Source: Eutreptiella sp. 'Long Island Sound 2002' (Eukaryota; Euglenozoa; Euglenophyceae; Eutreptiales; Eutreptiaceae). From it: 64,000 nucleotides of DNA. Made by a program: the position numbers and the translations under genes. How positions within the stretch are numbered: position 1 is the first letter of the stretch; every line of letters begins with the position of its first letter. The DNA lies in the NCBI GenBank assembly GCA_964036045.1, contig OZ038399.1:24374044-24438043 (forward strand), in the 5' to 3' direction. The notes beneath the pieces were generated by a model, which worked only from the letters and a program-made list of their open reading frames with translations, made no database searches and was not told the origin of the DNA. Shown here piece after piece: positions 38,900-49,963 of the stretch.

Positions 38900-40138
38900 G
38901 TACGGCCAGCCAGACCACCGACCCCAGTGCCGTCATTTTGTTGGAGAACGCACAATGCCCGGGGAGTATGCGGTCTTAGCGAGGAGCTGGCTCAACACTC
39001 CTATCAAGGGTAATATCCATCGATGGTGGGATGCGCTGCAGCAAGAAGAGAGCACCAAAAACTTCCACCGACCCGATGAGCGGCCGAAGAAGATTAAGAA
39101 AGTGTGCCATGCATAGGATCCACCGCAAAGGGCCGTCACAGGCATCCCCTTTTTTCTAGGTTTGCTGCCAAGCAAATCCACGCCACGTAGGCCTAGCGCC
39201 AGGCCCTGCCGTTGGCCCCACAACACAGCCCCACACAGGCCTTGCCCCTGTCCTAGGGCCAGCCTTGGTGCTGAGACCACCACCCCCGGGGCCGGCGTTT
39301 TGTTGGAGAACCCGCAATGCCCAAGGAGTGTGCGGCCTCAGCGAGGAGCTCACTGAACACTCCTGCCAAGGGTAATATCCATTGATGGTGGGCTGCACTG
39401 CAGCAAGAAGAGAGGACGAACAACTTCCACCGACCCCATGAGCGGCCAAAGAAGATTAAGAAAGTCTGCCATGCATAGGATCCACCGCAAAGGGCCGTTG
39501 TAGGCATCCCCTTTTCTATGAGTCTGCTCCCCAGCAAATCCATGCCAAGTAGGCCCAGCGCTAGGCGCTGCCGTTGGCCCCACAACACAGCCCGACCTGG
39601 TCCTTGCCCCTGACCTAGGGCCAACCTTGGTGCTGGGACCACCGCCCCCAGGGCCGGCGTTTTGTCGGAGAACCCACAATGCCCAAGGAGTAAGCGGTCT
39701 CACCGAGGAGCTTGCTGGACACTCCTGCCAAGGGGAACATCCATGGATGGTGGGATGCGTTGCAGCAAGAAGAGAGGACCAACAAGTTCCACCGACCCCA
39801 TCAGCGGCCAAAGAAGATTAAGAAAGTCTGCCATGCATAGGATCCACCGCAAGCAGCTGCCGCAGGCGTCCCCTTTTTTCTAGGTTTGCTCCCCGGCATG
39901 CCACGTAGGCCTAGCGCCAGGCCCTGCAGCACAGCCTGCCGCGGGCCTTGCTCCTGACCTAGGGCCATCCTTGGTGCTGAGACCACCGCCCCCAGAGCCG
40001 GCATTCTGTTGGAGAACGGACAATGCCCAGGGAGTGTGTGGCCTTAGCGAGGAGCTGGCTCAACACTCTTGTCAAGGGTAATACCCATCGATGGTGGGAT
40101 GCGCTGCAGCAACAAGAGAGGACGAACAATATCCACCG
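38900..40138 (-). repeat. Satellite array in inverted orientation
   Basis: About 3.4 units in reverse. The landmarks read ATGCATAGGATCC and GGCCGAAGAAGATTAAG or GGCCAAAGAAGATTAAG near 39070-39120, 39440-39490 and 39800-39850. With the forward array on its left it forms an inverted-repeat pair about 1.1 kb per arm, centred near 38.9 kb. Confidence 0.85.
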
Positions 40139-40328
40139 AGCAAGGCCCGCGGCTGGCCGTGCTGCAAGGCCAACTGCAGGGCCTAGCGCTGGGCCTACTT
40201 GGCATGGATATGTTGGGGAGCAGACCCAGAGGAAAGGGGACGCTTGCAATAGCCCCTTGCGCCGGATCCTATGCATGGCACACTTTCTTAATCTTCTTTG
40301 GCCGCTCATGGGGTCGGTGGAAGTTGTT
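40139..40328 (+). repeat. Satellite, forward orientation, partial unit
   Basis: Orientation switches back at 40138/40139, where TATCCACCGA (reverse) meets GCAAGGCCCGCGG (forward). Confidence 0.82.
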
Positions 40329-40496
40329 GAGGTCGTTGTAGACCACGACGGCGTGCAGGCAGCAGGGCAGCCGCAGCGCCGCGGACCACCACGGCGCCTG
40401 GTCGTCGCGATAGCTTGACCAGGGCTGCGAGTGCTGCGGCGTGAGGGCGTTCTGGGGAGCAAAGTCTGCGTTGTAGATAGACGATGACATGGGGTT
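40329..40496 (-). pseudogene. Captured coding fragment inside satellite
   Basis: A 168-bp insert interrupts the satellite motif GTTGTTCGTCCTCTC. On the minus strand it starts with ATG at 40490 and stays open through the insert, beginning MSSSIYNADFAPQNALTP and including SYRDDQAPWWSAALRLPC and HAVVVYNDLNN. Third codon positions are mostly G or C, unlike any satellite frame. No family is recognised. It looks like the 5' coding end of a real gene copied into the satellite, possibly during repair. It cannot encode a full protein because satellite follows. Confidence 0.55.
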
Positions 40497-40895
40497 GGTC
40501 CTCTCTTCTTGCTGCAGCGCATCCCACCATCAATGCATATTACCCCTAGCAGGATTGTTCAGCGAGCTCCTCATTGAGACCACACACTTGTGATTTCTCC
40601 GACGGCGTTGTGGCATTGTGGGTTCTCCGACGGAACGCCGGCCCTGGGGGTGGTGGTCTCAGCACCAAGGCTGGCCGTAGGTCGGGGGCAGGGCCCGCGG
40701 CGGGTCGTGCTGCGGGGCCAGCAGCAGGGCCTGGCGCCGGGCCTACGTGGCATGGATCTGCTTGGGAGCAGACCCAAAGGAAAGGGGACGCTTGCGGCAG
40801 CCCCTTGCGGCGGATCCTGTGCATGGCAGACTTTCTTAATGTTCTTTGGTTGCTCCTGGCGTCGGTGGAAGTTGTTCGTCCTCTCATCTTGCAGC
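40497..40895 (+). repeat. 362-bp satellite block, about one unit
   Basis: Forward unit leading into A11. It contains an internal duplication: TTCTCCGACGG occurs at about 40595 and again at 40621. Confidence 0.88.
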
Positions 40896-43440
40896 GCTCC
40901 GCATGGCCCATTTCAGCCAAGCCGTGCACCGCTATGGCCAAGTTGGCTCTTGCATCCTCTCCATCCGTGGCCGTGTTTTTTAGCGTGTGCTTTGGAAAAC
41001 GCCGTTGTTCTTCATGTAGAGGAGCATAGAAAATAATAGGCAACAAAAGATGATCAAATGTGATTGCAAATGCAACATTTTAAAGAGAGTGTACATGGCA
41101 CAGGTAGGTTATTGTCAGAAGCATGCTTTTCTTGCCAGCTTTGTGGGCGGTGGCTTGAGGGCTTCATCCTTCGTTTTCACAACATGAGCCTTCTCCACGT
41201 CCATGACCCGGCGCCGGATTACCTCGCAAGCCCTCTCACGCCCTTCACCGCGGAAATCTTTGGTGCGGCGGGGGCAAGGAGAGTGGGGTATGCCCCCGGT
41301 ATGAGTGACATGTAGCCATTGGACTCTACACACTCTTCAACTAGACTTTTCAAGGCTGCCTAGGCATCATCATGGAGGGGGCACAAAAGCATGAAACCAC
41401 TCCCTACCAGCTCCTAGCATTGCTAGTGTGACGTGGTCAACTAACAAATAGGAGGGGTCCATGTCGTCCTTCCGGCATGTAGGCTAAGTTCGACGTTGCA
41501 TTTATCCTTCCTAGCGCATCTACACAGTCGTATGACAGAATCCTTAAGGGCATGGTCTGACCACATCACTCACACCTTGTCCTGATGTACAAACATCGAA
41601 GATGCAACGCTTCTCGTGTTTCATAGGCTACAATTGCCATCATTCCTACAAACCCTCGCGGTACAAACTGTTGTTGCAATCATTACGTTACATTTGAGTC
41701 CAAAGAGGACCTGGTGCTTTATGTACCCAAGATCCGGAACCAACAAGTTTGCCAACATGCCCAGCGATGGCAGAGGCATGTACGCATGTACCCCCGATGT
41801 AGCACGTTAAATGGGTGCTTGTCTGCAGCAGCTGTTGGGTACAGCCCTTCCGCTGACAAGGGATCTTTGACGGTGTTAGCCAAACAGCGCACCTTATTCA
41901 TCAACTCGGTGAGAACCTTCTTCATATGGGTGATGTGTGCCACGCCGCGATCACCAATCAAGAACCCGAGAATCTAGATGGCGCTGGACAATGGAGGCTG
42001 GGGAAACGCACCCAACTGCCTCGCACCAACCTAGTGCCCACCCCATGGAAGTGGGCAGGTGCATTGGCATGTTTTTGCGCATGGGCGCCCCTCGGGTAAT
42101 GTGCGCAGTGTAACGCTGAAGAACTTCCATTGTGGTGGCAAGATGAGGTCTCAAACAACCGCATGGCACAGCAACTATTGCTAAGCCGCCACATGAGAAG
42201 ATAAGGCAGCCCAAATGGAATTAGAAGGTATCAATGCCGCAGATAGAGGAACCAAAGTAGGCGTACAATGAGCGCTGGCAGAAGTACAAAGGGTACAGTT
42301 CGTGCCGGACGTATAGAAAGAGTCTGGTTGCAGGAGGTGACGGATGACAACCAGCCGGGGGCATTAGCAGTGAGCTCACGGGTGGGTCGGCAAAGCAAAG
42401 AGGACCCGTGTGTTGAGAGATCTAACCCGGATTCAGACAGGTGCGGTGCAGCTGATGTGATTGCACCCTCAGCCAAGCGGCAAGCAGCAAATTAGTCTTT
42501 GACCGAAACCAGCCGAACAAATACTTGATAGTCAGTTAGTATTCCCGTAGGCCAACCAGGCAACAGAGCATTAACTCAGATAGGTAAACGGATAACCGCT
42601 TAATGCAACCACCACTTCCGCTGTTATTGCCTTGCTGCTGGCCATTTTTATTGTCGTCACCAGTGAGGTGGCCGGATTTTCAACCCTCGGTGAGGAGCAT
42701 GTCTTTTCCTTTGCAACCATGTGCCACTCTTGCGGGTAAGTGCAATGCATGAAGAGGAGGAGCGTGTATATTTTAGGTTTGATGTAATGGTTGCAAAGGT
42801 TAGGGTTCCTCGTGGGTGCAAAGAGGCTGGCTTGTTGGGGCTGGCTGTTCTACACATCACATGCAAATAACAAGAAAATGCGGCCATCCGCACCGCAACC
42901 ACAACAACACATCAACATCCCATTAGCGCACCCGTGTGGCACGGCGGATTAGCTAAAGGAAGGAAAAGTACACGCCTAATGCCGTGCTTCTAACAAGTGT
43001 GTTTCTTCTTTCGAACAAGAATAGGGCCACCAGCACGGGGGGAGGGTTGGAGGTGGTCACGGACCATATCATGCAGCCGCACAGTTGCAGCCGCAACATG
43101 TGCAAATTGCAATTTCACACACAATACAATCAAATGCTCTCAACCAATGCATGCAGAAGTTGTTCAACCTCGTAAGCCACACCGCTCTCTTACCAGATTC
43201 GTGGTATTTGTGCGGTGGACCCTATTGTTGTACGCCGCTTTGAGATTAATTTCAACTTATCTACAGCACATTTCCCAAAGTTGTAGGAGCCAGGCTCTTA
43301 GCCTTCGGTATGGGCAACTATTGGTGACTATGCTCCGGAGTTTCCACGGGCAGCCATGGCCCAAGACCCCATCCCTTGCCCATGCCCCCATCCCCGAGGA
43401 ATGTATTGTAGCCTAGAGCCGTGGTTCCTAGTTGCTTTGT
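40896..43440 (+). repeat. Module A copy 11 (A11), with insertion
   Basis: Last copy, enlarged by 360 bp of unrelated sequence at 41238-41598, between CCTCTCA and TCGAAGATGC. The right end departs from the pattern at GTTGCTTTGT, where unique DNA begins, so this is the edge of the array. Confidence 0.88.
41719..41961 (-). CDS. Longest intact version of a module A coding-like segment
   Basis: In A11 the minus strand is open for 80 codons from a non-ATG position, running through IGDRGVAHITHMKKVLTELM and then LSAEGLYPTAAADKHPFNVL. The other copies have one base fewer at the equivalent of 41886-41890, which throws the two halves into different frames. Function not recognised. If module A derives from a gene, A11 preserves this part best. 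Confidence 0.35.
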   Translation of the reverse strand: MIGDRGVAHITHMKKVLTELMNKVRCLANTVKDPLSAEGLYPTAAADKHPFNVLHRGYMRTCLCHRWACWQTCWFRILGT

Positions 43441-43947
43441 TCGGTGCCCTTTGTACTCCCGCCTCAAGCCCTTTTTCTTACTTACACTTGCTGACCTGGA
43501 TTCTCCTTTGCTTCTTCTGCATGCCCCCCTTCCCCCTCCCCCCTTTAGGATTAGGCTGGGTGCCCTTTATGGGTCACCACCGGGGATTGCATTGCAACCC
43601 GTTACCCCGCGTCTTGTCGGTGCGCTGCTACGAGGGGTGGTGTGGAACTCACCCATGTACATATTTCTTTGTTGAAGAATGTATGTGTATATTTAATCTT
43701 TACAGAGTTTCCTTTGTTGGCTTTTGCGTGTAGCCAATGCAAAATAGACACATGTCTATTTCTCAAAAGCTTGGAGCGAGTGCTATTTGAGTTTAGAGTG
43801 GCAAGTGTGGTGGTGCACATCTATTTTCTGAATTGCCGTAAAGGACGTTGGTACTGCACCTCTTCTCGCTGAGCTCTTTGATAGCAATGCTAATCATCTC
43901 ACGCACCCCACCCTATCTGTCAACGAAAACCGCCTCACGTTCAGGCC
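43441..43947. other. Unique sequence beyond the array edge
   Basis: T- and C-rich DNA with no recognisable gene. Open frames up to 125 codons begin in A11 and look incidental. Confidence 0.5.
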
Positions 43948-44106
43948 ATGAAGGAAGGCGCTCTAGCAGACGTCCTGTGGTGGCCGCGGATCAGCGATAG
44001 CATCGCGAGCGGCCAGTGGGGTCACGGGGTCGTGCAGGCGTGGGCGGAGACGGCGCTGGCCGGGCGCCCCGCAATGGTAATCCTGCGGTATGCTGAGGAC
44101 TCGTAG
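43948..44106 (+). pseudogene. Sulfotransferase-like fragment
   Basis: A 52-codon GC3-rich frame begins ATG AAG GAA and ends TAG. It contains SGQWGHGVVQAWAETALAGR followed by PAMVILRYAEDS. P-loop sulfotransferases have a W..HV..W......P.L.LRYED block, the 3'-phosphate-binding region, at this spacing. The usual E-D of RYED is split here (RYAED), and a stop follows two codons later where the family continues. A TTCAG acceptor just upstream (43943-43944) suggests an exon. No other sulfotransferase blocks are seen nearby, so this is most likely a relic. Confidence 0.4.
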
Positions 44107-45300
44107 CCACTGTCGGTGACGGAGTTGCGGCTGCAGCACCAGACAATGTCTTTATGGCGCTAAGACAGGCATTTGTGGTGCACTTAGATGACCCACCCAG
44201 AAAAGCAAAGGTATATTGCTCGCCTTCTATGCAGTCGTCACATGCATCATCCCACAGTGTGTGTGTTGTGTGTCACAGCCACCAGGAATTTTTGGGAGGC
44301 ATACACATATTTTTCGTCGTAGACGCACGGCCACCTTGCGAGCTCTGCCCCCCCCCCCCTAAAAAAAAGAGAGGGTGAGAAAGGGGTTGCAAGGGGTGCG
44401 CGCATGGGAGTACAACGTTACTGCTGCAGGGTTGGCAGGGTTGAGGAATCTTAGTCATAATACCTGCAGTTCCAGTGCCGTTGCCCAAAAGAAAGAGACC
44501 TGGTGTCAGCTTGACACTGTGTTCTCTGTGGGTCCGCAACTGATCCAGTCGGTTGTCACTGCGGAGCCGAAAGGCGCCCATGGTACCACTGACGAGGCTT
44601 TTCTTGTGCTGACGTGTGCCTGTTCGCTGTGACCTGCGGACTCCGAGCGTTTGGTGTGTGTGGGGCCACACTGTTCATCCCCCTCCACAAGCAGACCTCC
44701 TTTTGTGAGCCGGCTGGCTGAACATTTTCCCACTGCCCCACGCATATGGCACGGCGTTGTCCGGCAGAGCTGGCGTCCCGGCCGCATCAATTTGTGTGGC
44801 GTTGGCGTGCCAGGGCCGAGACGCAGGGCAGGGCGACCCCTCGGTGCACGCGACCCCTCCGCCTCCCTCCCTGTCCTATGGGCCCAATTAGTCACAAGGG
44901 GTGGCCGAGTTTGGCCAATAGTTCTGGGGGCGCTGATGGCGCCGGGCCATTTATTTTCATGTTTCGTTGTTGCAGGGCTCCCCATCCGGCTCTGGCTCTG
45001 GGATCTCTGGGTCCCACACTTTTGTGCGAGGACATCACCCCTTTTGTGTATTGTCACAATGATCAGTGCCTGGCTGATCGTTGTGATGCCCATATGGCAG
45101 GTTTCGACCCGGACCCCCAACAGTAAAAGGAAGAAACCCAACGGCTGGGGCCTCGCCCTCCCCATATTGGCCTATTACACTGAAGTTGGGAGGGGCCTGC
45201 CTCCCTCCCCTCCACACTTCTCTGACATGGCCGGCGTTTGCCGTTTCGCTCTGGTATCCACTGCCCCTCTCCCGCACACCTCCTGAACGCTGAACAGCGC
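44107..45300. other. Unassigned GC-rich interval
   Basis: Contains a C run near 44349 and long overlapping frames on both strands (44506-45165 minus, 44651-45286 plus, 44746-45126 plus). The 44746-45126 frame contains an exon-like piece, 44976-45103, with acceptor TTCGTTGTTGCAG and donor GGCAG|GTTTCG, reading PFVYCHNDQCLADRCDAH. It lies upstream of the RNase H relic on the same strand, but no family is recognised. Confidence 0.3.
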
Positions 45301-45629
45301 CATCCGGGATCTCCATGGGCCCCAGACCTGTGCCTTGGCTGCAGCTTGGGCCAATCCCCTAGAAAGCGTCGGGGGATATGGGGTGTATTTGAGGGATGAG
45401 AGGGACTACACTGACTACGTCCCCTCCAATGAAGCACACACCAACCACCGCAGCAAGTTATGTTTCACACTGTACACACTGCACCATCGCCGGAAAGGAC
45501 ACCCTGATTTGTTCTGACTCAAGGCTTGTGGTGGAAGGCGTGTTGGGATGGGTACAGAGGTGGCAGCGCCATGGCTGGCAAAGCAGCCCGGGGAAAACAG
45601 CACATGTGCTTTGGGCCTCTGTGGACTAG
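45301..45629 (+). pseudogene. RNase H-like domain, frameshifted relic
   Basis: RNase H1-type enzymes cut the RNA strand of RNA-DNA hybrids. The first half reads GGYGVYLRDERDYTDYVP then NEAHTNHRSKL (frame of 45335-45517). The second half is in another frame (to the TAG at 45627): DTLICSDSRLVVEGVLGW, VQRWQRHGWQSSPGK, then LW. These match the strand after the first Asp, the TNNRAEL helix and the TDS..V..G...W...W...GW block. The frame changes near 45480-45500. The helix Glu of AEL is Lys here (SKL), so a catalytic residue is lost. It could come from a cellular RNase H1 or a retroelement. Confidence 0.6.
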
Positions 45630-45879
45630 TGTTGCTTTCTCGCCTTTGCACCCTCAACAGGCGACAAGCATGGGCATGTCTATATTGTGCAATCCTGCCT
45701 CGTACCTTGGACAGGGCGACCCCCCCCCCCCCCCCCACACGCATGCCCTGTGCACCCCTGTTGGCTGTCAGAGACATTTCGGCGCCCGATACTCTGACCT
45801 GCGATTAAACCCCCCCCCCCCCTACTTAAGATACCCCCCACACACACTTAAGGCACACCCCCCTGAGAAGCCAGGAAAA
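45630..45879. other. C-run-rich spacer
   Basis: Two C homopolymers near 45720-45736 and 45811-45821, each followed by CA-rich sequence. No gene seen. Confidence 0.5.
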
Positions 45880-46610
45880 TCAAGTACCTAACGTACACCC
45901 CCTTTGGTGAAACACCTCACAAACTAAGCAGGACACTGCGCTAGGGAGCCACAATGTTGACAGGCCTGATGCATTTGCCGCAAAGAAGGAGCGAATGCCA
46001 AGTTGCCTCTGCTTCTTAGCAGGACACTCCTCAGCCACAGGAGGGTCAGGTGGATTTACAAATTGAATCAACTCTGCATTGGGATCGTATTTGTATTCCG
46101 GCAGGGCACGAAGCTGAATGTGGGAGCCGTCTTCAGTGGGCCATACGTACCCCAATTTGCTAAAAGAGGCCTCTGGGTCCACACTTTGCAATGTCAGCTC
46201 CCATGCTCTTGCACAGAATTTCGTAGCAAAATGCACTTCTGTGCAGCGCTCAGCTTCTTGTCAACATTCGCATCCTCCCATTCATGTGCAACACGCTTCC
46301 ATTTGGAACGAAAAACAAATATGAAATGCACATCCATGCTTTGCAGAATGGGTGTTAAGCCACCAGGAATCACAGCCACGCGTGTTGTCTGTTGCAAAAA
46401 TTCTGCCTTTGTGGCTGCAGACAGATGGGCACTTGCAGAGTCATATACAACAAACCTGACGCCACCCTCTGTGATGGGCATTTTTCGCCACTCAGGAAAA
46501 AAATATTGCGCGAACCACTGTGTATCAACAACCCCTTTTGTCTGCAATTTTGTTTTGAGGCTCCAGAACCGGATTTCTTTATTCGCAGTGGCCCCAATTG
46601 ATCCCCTTGG
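45880..46610 (-). pseudogene. DDE transposase relic, pogo/Tigger/CENP-B-like class
   Basis: On the minus strand a frame from about 46610 reads IRFWSLKTKLQTKGVVDTQW, then GGVRFVVYDSASAHLSAATK and VAVIPGGLTPILQSMDVHFI. This matches the DDE_1 superfamily: a D-S-..-H block followed by VxxIPGGLTxxLQPxD. The family's second Asp block and its third acidic residue (the D of QSMD) are visible. The N-terminal DNA-binding helix-turn-helix and the first Asp block are not. After RNSVQEHGS the frame is lost. The next frame, from 46236, continues as LQSVDPEASFSKLGYVWPTE, like the family C-terminus. At least one frameshift is therefore present. Inactive. Confidence 0.65.
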
Positions 46611-46983
46611 GGGGAAGCAGGTGCGGCAGTAGCAGCATCACCATCATCAACTTCAGCAGCAGGAGCATCAGCATGAGCATCACTGCAGCCCCAGCATCAG
46701 CATCAGCAACAAGTTCAGCAGCAGGTGCAGCCCGAACAGAATCATCAGCACTCTCAGATTGAACTTCATCAGCATCATTGGTAGCAACATGTTCAATAGC
46801 TTCCAATGCATCCAGCAAGGCGCCATCATCCATCACGTCAACATCCGCTGCCTGCTGGGCATCAGGATCATTATCAGTACGTTCTATGTCTCCATCAGAT
46901 AAAGTGCCCAGATCAGAACCTTCAGAACTGTCACTCAAATCATCAGCATTGACAAAAAAAGCGTTCAATTCAATGTTTGCCAT
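46611..46983 (-). CDS. Acidic low-complexity frame upstream of the transposase relic
   Basis: From ATG at 46983 the peptide is strongly acidic (DDLSDSSEGSDLGTLSDGDI and EAIEHVATNDADEVQSESAD), then enters a GATGCTGATGCT-type repeat where the frame slips. It may be the N-terminal part of the same element or a separate gene tail. It has no catalytic motif. Confidence 0.3.
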
Positions 46984-47839
46984 GTCTGCAAAGGGAGTAC
47001 GAACACGGCAAGAATTGCAAATGGAAAATCTACCCACTTATTGTACCCCCCCCCACTTATCGTACACCCCCTCAGGAAGCCAAAAAATTGCAGTTCAGGA
47101 TCGTACACAGGTACCAGAAGTGGGGGGGGGTTTACTGCCATCACTGGGTTCATTAGGTTCTCCTGTTTTGCATTTGTTTGTTGTTCGGTTGCCACCCCAC
47201 ACTACACCATGGCCGAGCTATGGCAGCCTCGCAGAAGGGGCGGAGGGCCCAAGTGACAGATAGGGACATGCGTGGGCCACTGGCCCTGGTCATAAGGTGG
47301 ATATCTGTCAGGGCCACTGTATCATCAGTGTGCCAGAGACGCAATATCTCACCAAGGGCTAGTGATGTTCCTCCTCAAGCAGTTTTGGCTTCAGATGCCA
47401 GGCTTTATGTCTTATGGCCAGCTATCAGAGGCTGGGTTCACTCTGGGGGCCCATGGCCTCCAAGTACCAAAACGCCCCCCCTTTGCTTACCCCCCGCCAG
47501 CCTCCCCCCCCCGCCGCCCATATTGAGGTTTGAGACAGAGGTTTGTTTTTTTTTTGAACGTATACCAGTTCGAAAGATCGTAAGTACGAAAGTTCTGGGT
47601 CCGGGGTCCACCCGTTTTGTGGTTGGTTTTTTGGTTTTTTGGTATTTTTTTGGGTTCTTTGGGTAACAATTGGGGGTTTTCTGGTATATTTTGGTATCTG
47701 GCGGTTTCTATCTCCATGTGGAACCAGTATTTATTGGTGGCAGTGGCATTTTGGGATTTTGCTCAGGTGTGTTCTGGTGTTTCTGAGACAGGTTTTCTGA
47801 CAGCAACCCCACCAGCTTTGAGCAGCGTCCATCGCTTCA
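46984..47839. other. Spacer with low-complexity tracts
   Basis: C-run, G-run and T/G-rich stretches (GGTTTTTTGGTTTTTTGGTA near 47625). No convincing gene. Confidence 0.5.
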
Positions 47840-47945
<106 letters not shown>

Positions 47946-49963
47946 CACAGTATAATAACATTGTTTGAAGCTATATATAGTGTGTTCTGACGTATGTATG
48001 AATGCTGGCATTGTGGAGACTCCGCTACATTCTTAGAGGCCTGGCATATCATGAATGTTTGTACCGTGTGTTGTTGAGGTGTGTTGTAGGCATAGTGAAA
48101 GAAAATTGGCCAAGGATTGAATGCATACTCAAAGTCATAATGTGTTGGAGCTGACCTGCAGCTGAAATCTGTCTTTTGCAAAAAGCACCACATTTTTTGG
48201 TGGACAACCTTGTATCCATTGGTGATATGAGATCCACATTTTGAGATTTTGCGGTAAAACAATTTTTTTGTTAACAAACATGCCAAACCAAGGAGTGCAT
48301 GATTGCTGCAAACAAGACGCAGGTGCTTCTTGGCATTTTCCTGCAAAACATAGCCAAGTGAGAACAATTTCGGCACTGTGGGCCACTGCACGGGCTGTTT
48401 GACCACTGAGCTGCTGATCCAGCATGCTGGTGTGCAATTTGGTGAGCCTGTGTGGTTCAAGGCTAGATTTTATTGTTGGTAAGGATCTGGACCTGCTCCA
48501 CCCCATTGATGCCAGCCCCTTACCATTTGTGCAACAATCTTTATATACAAACGATCATTTTGCAATTTGTTTTGACTGATTTATTTATGCTTCGTGGCAT
48601 TAAGCACATAGATTCGGAGGTTTTCACGCAAGATTGGTCAACGTGGTGAATTGTGGATGAAAGGCAATGATTTTTCATGCATAAACCCATCAGAACCATG
48701 CAAGGAGCTGCGATCAACATGAAGGCAATTTCAGTTTTTTTCTACGACAAAGGGTGTATTGACGGGACATTTATATGCAATTTCCCCTAGTCATTTGCTA
48801 AGTGGAGAGGGGAACAAGACAAGGAATATTTAGAAATGCAATATTTCGCATAATCAACATATGGCTACAAAACTTATTTTGATATTCAATGGTTTGAAAA
48901 TTGAATACTGCAATTAGACAACTGGCATAATCCATATTGTCTAATCTCTAATGCATTGAAGGTGTTTTTCTCCTATGAATGATGCTGCATTGTTAAATCT
49001 TTTTTGGGTATTTTATTTGTGATTACAGATTTTCTTTGGCTATTAATCCATGATTACATTCTCAACAATCCCCACCAAATTTCTGTTCACGTGCCTCATG
49101 GTGAGGGGGAGGTATTTTCCTAACCAGCCACAAGCGTGGCTCTATGGGCCCGAACGACGCTGCAATCATACCTGAGAAAAACTAATCTAGGTTGGCGATG
49201 TATTTAGAGGCACATGCAGCAGCGGAGAACACTAGGAGCATGGAAAATTCCTCGACTTTAGACCACCGGTCTAACATTTGGAAAATTGGTATTATTTGGT
49301 ACACTTGAGCCGATGCCCATCTAAATGTTACTTTGTGTCACATAACTCCAACAAAAGGCGTTCCTTCATGTTGTTAGGCCAAAATGATAGCACACCTCCT
49401 AAATTACGTAATAATCCAAATTTGGCATTCCGGTCATCTTATGTTTCTTTTGGGTGCCTTGTCAAAAAACACCAAAACCTACCTTGATCTTTGCCATCAC
49501 AGCACATATGCAACATTGAAGTTTGAATGTCGTTAACACGTATTGTGAAGCTCTTCGATAAACTGTGCGCATATGCGAGCCGCATTATCCATTTTTCATC
49601 TTCCATTGGGAAGACTGTAACGTACCACGACTTGACGTTAACCCTGAGATCCCAAATCCCTCAGGCGGCACCATGCAGAACAACTCCGTAATCACAGCTG
49701 ATTTAACAAACAGGACATTTGGTGCCTAAAACAAGCGATAATGTTTTATATATATAAAACATGCACTATTTACAACACAATGCGATCTCGATTTATCTAC
49801 GGTGCGCATGCGCGACCTGCGATGCGGGCAGTGCACTGGTCTGCTACACGCCCACCCAAGACAGTCCAAGGGGACCAGGGGCTGGCTGACACACACAAAC
49901 AGTGGCAGCCAGTGCACTGCATGCCAAAAACAGAGCAATAATGTACACAAAAAGAATAGGCAC
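47946..49963. other. AT-rich interval without a convincing gene
   Basis: Distinctly more AT-rich than the rest of the window, especially 48540-49080 and 49250-49480. A minus-strand frame of 171 codons (47945-48460) has balanced composition (CSNHALLGLACLLTKKLFYR) but ends in the AGT repeat and resembles no known family. I treat it as unproven. Confidence 0.5.

Noticed and set aside
1-43440. Centromeric or rDNA-type array
   Set aside because: No rRNA sequence is present, and the mixture of optional gene cassettes does not resemble a homogeneous centromeric satellite. No direct evidence for either.
44506-45165. 219-codon minus-strand frame
   Set aside because: No recognisable motif; it is antisense to two equally long frames in GC-rich DNA and to the exon-like piece at 44976-45103.
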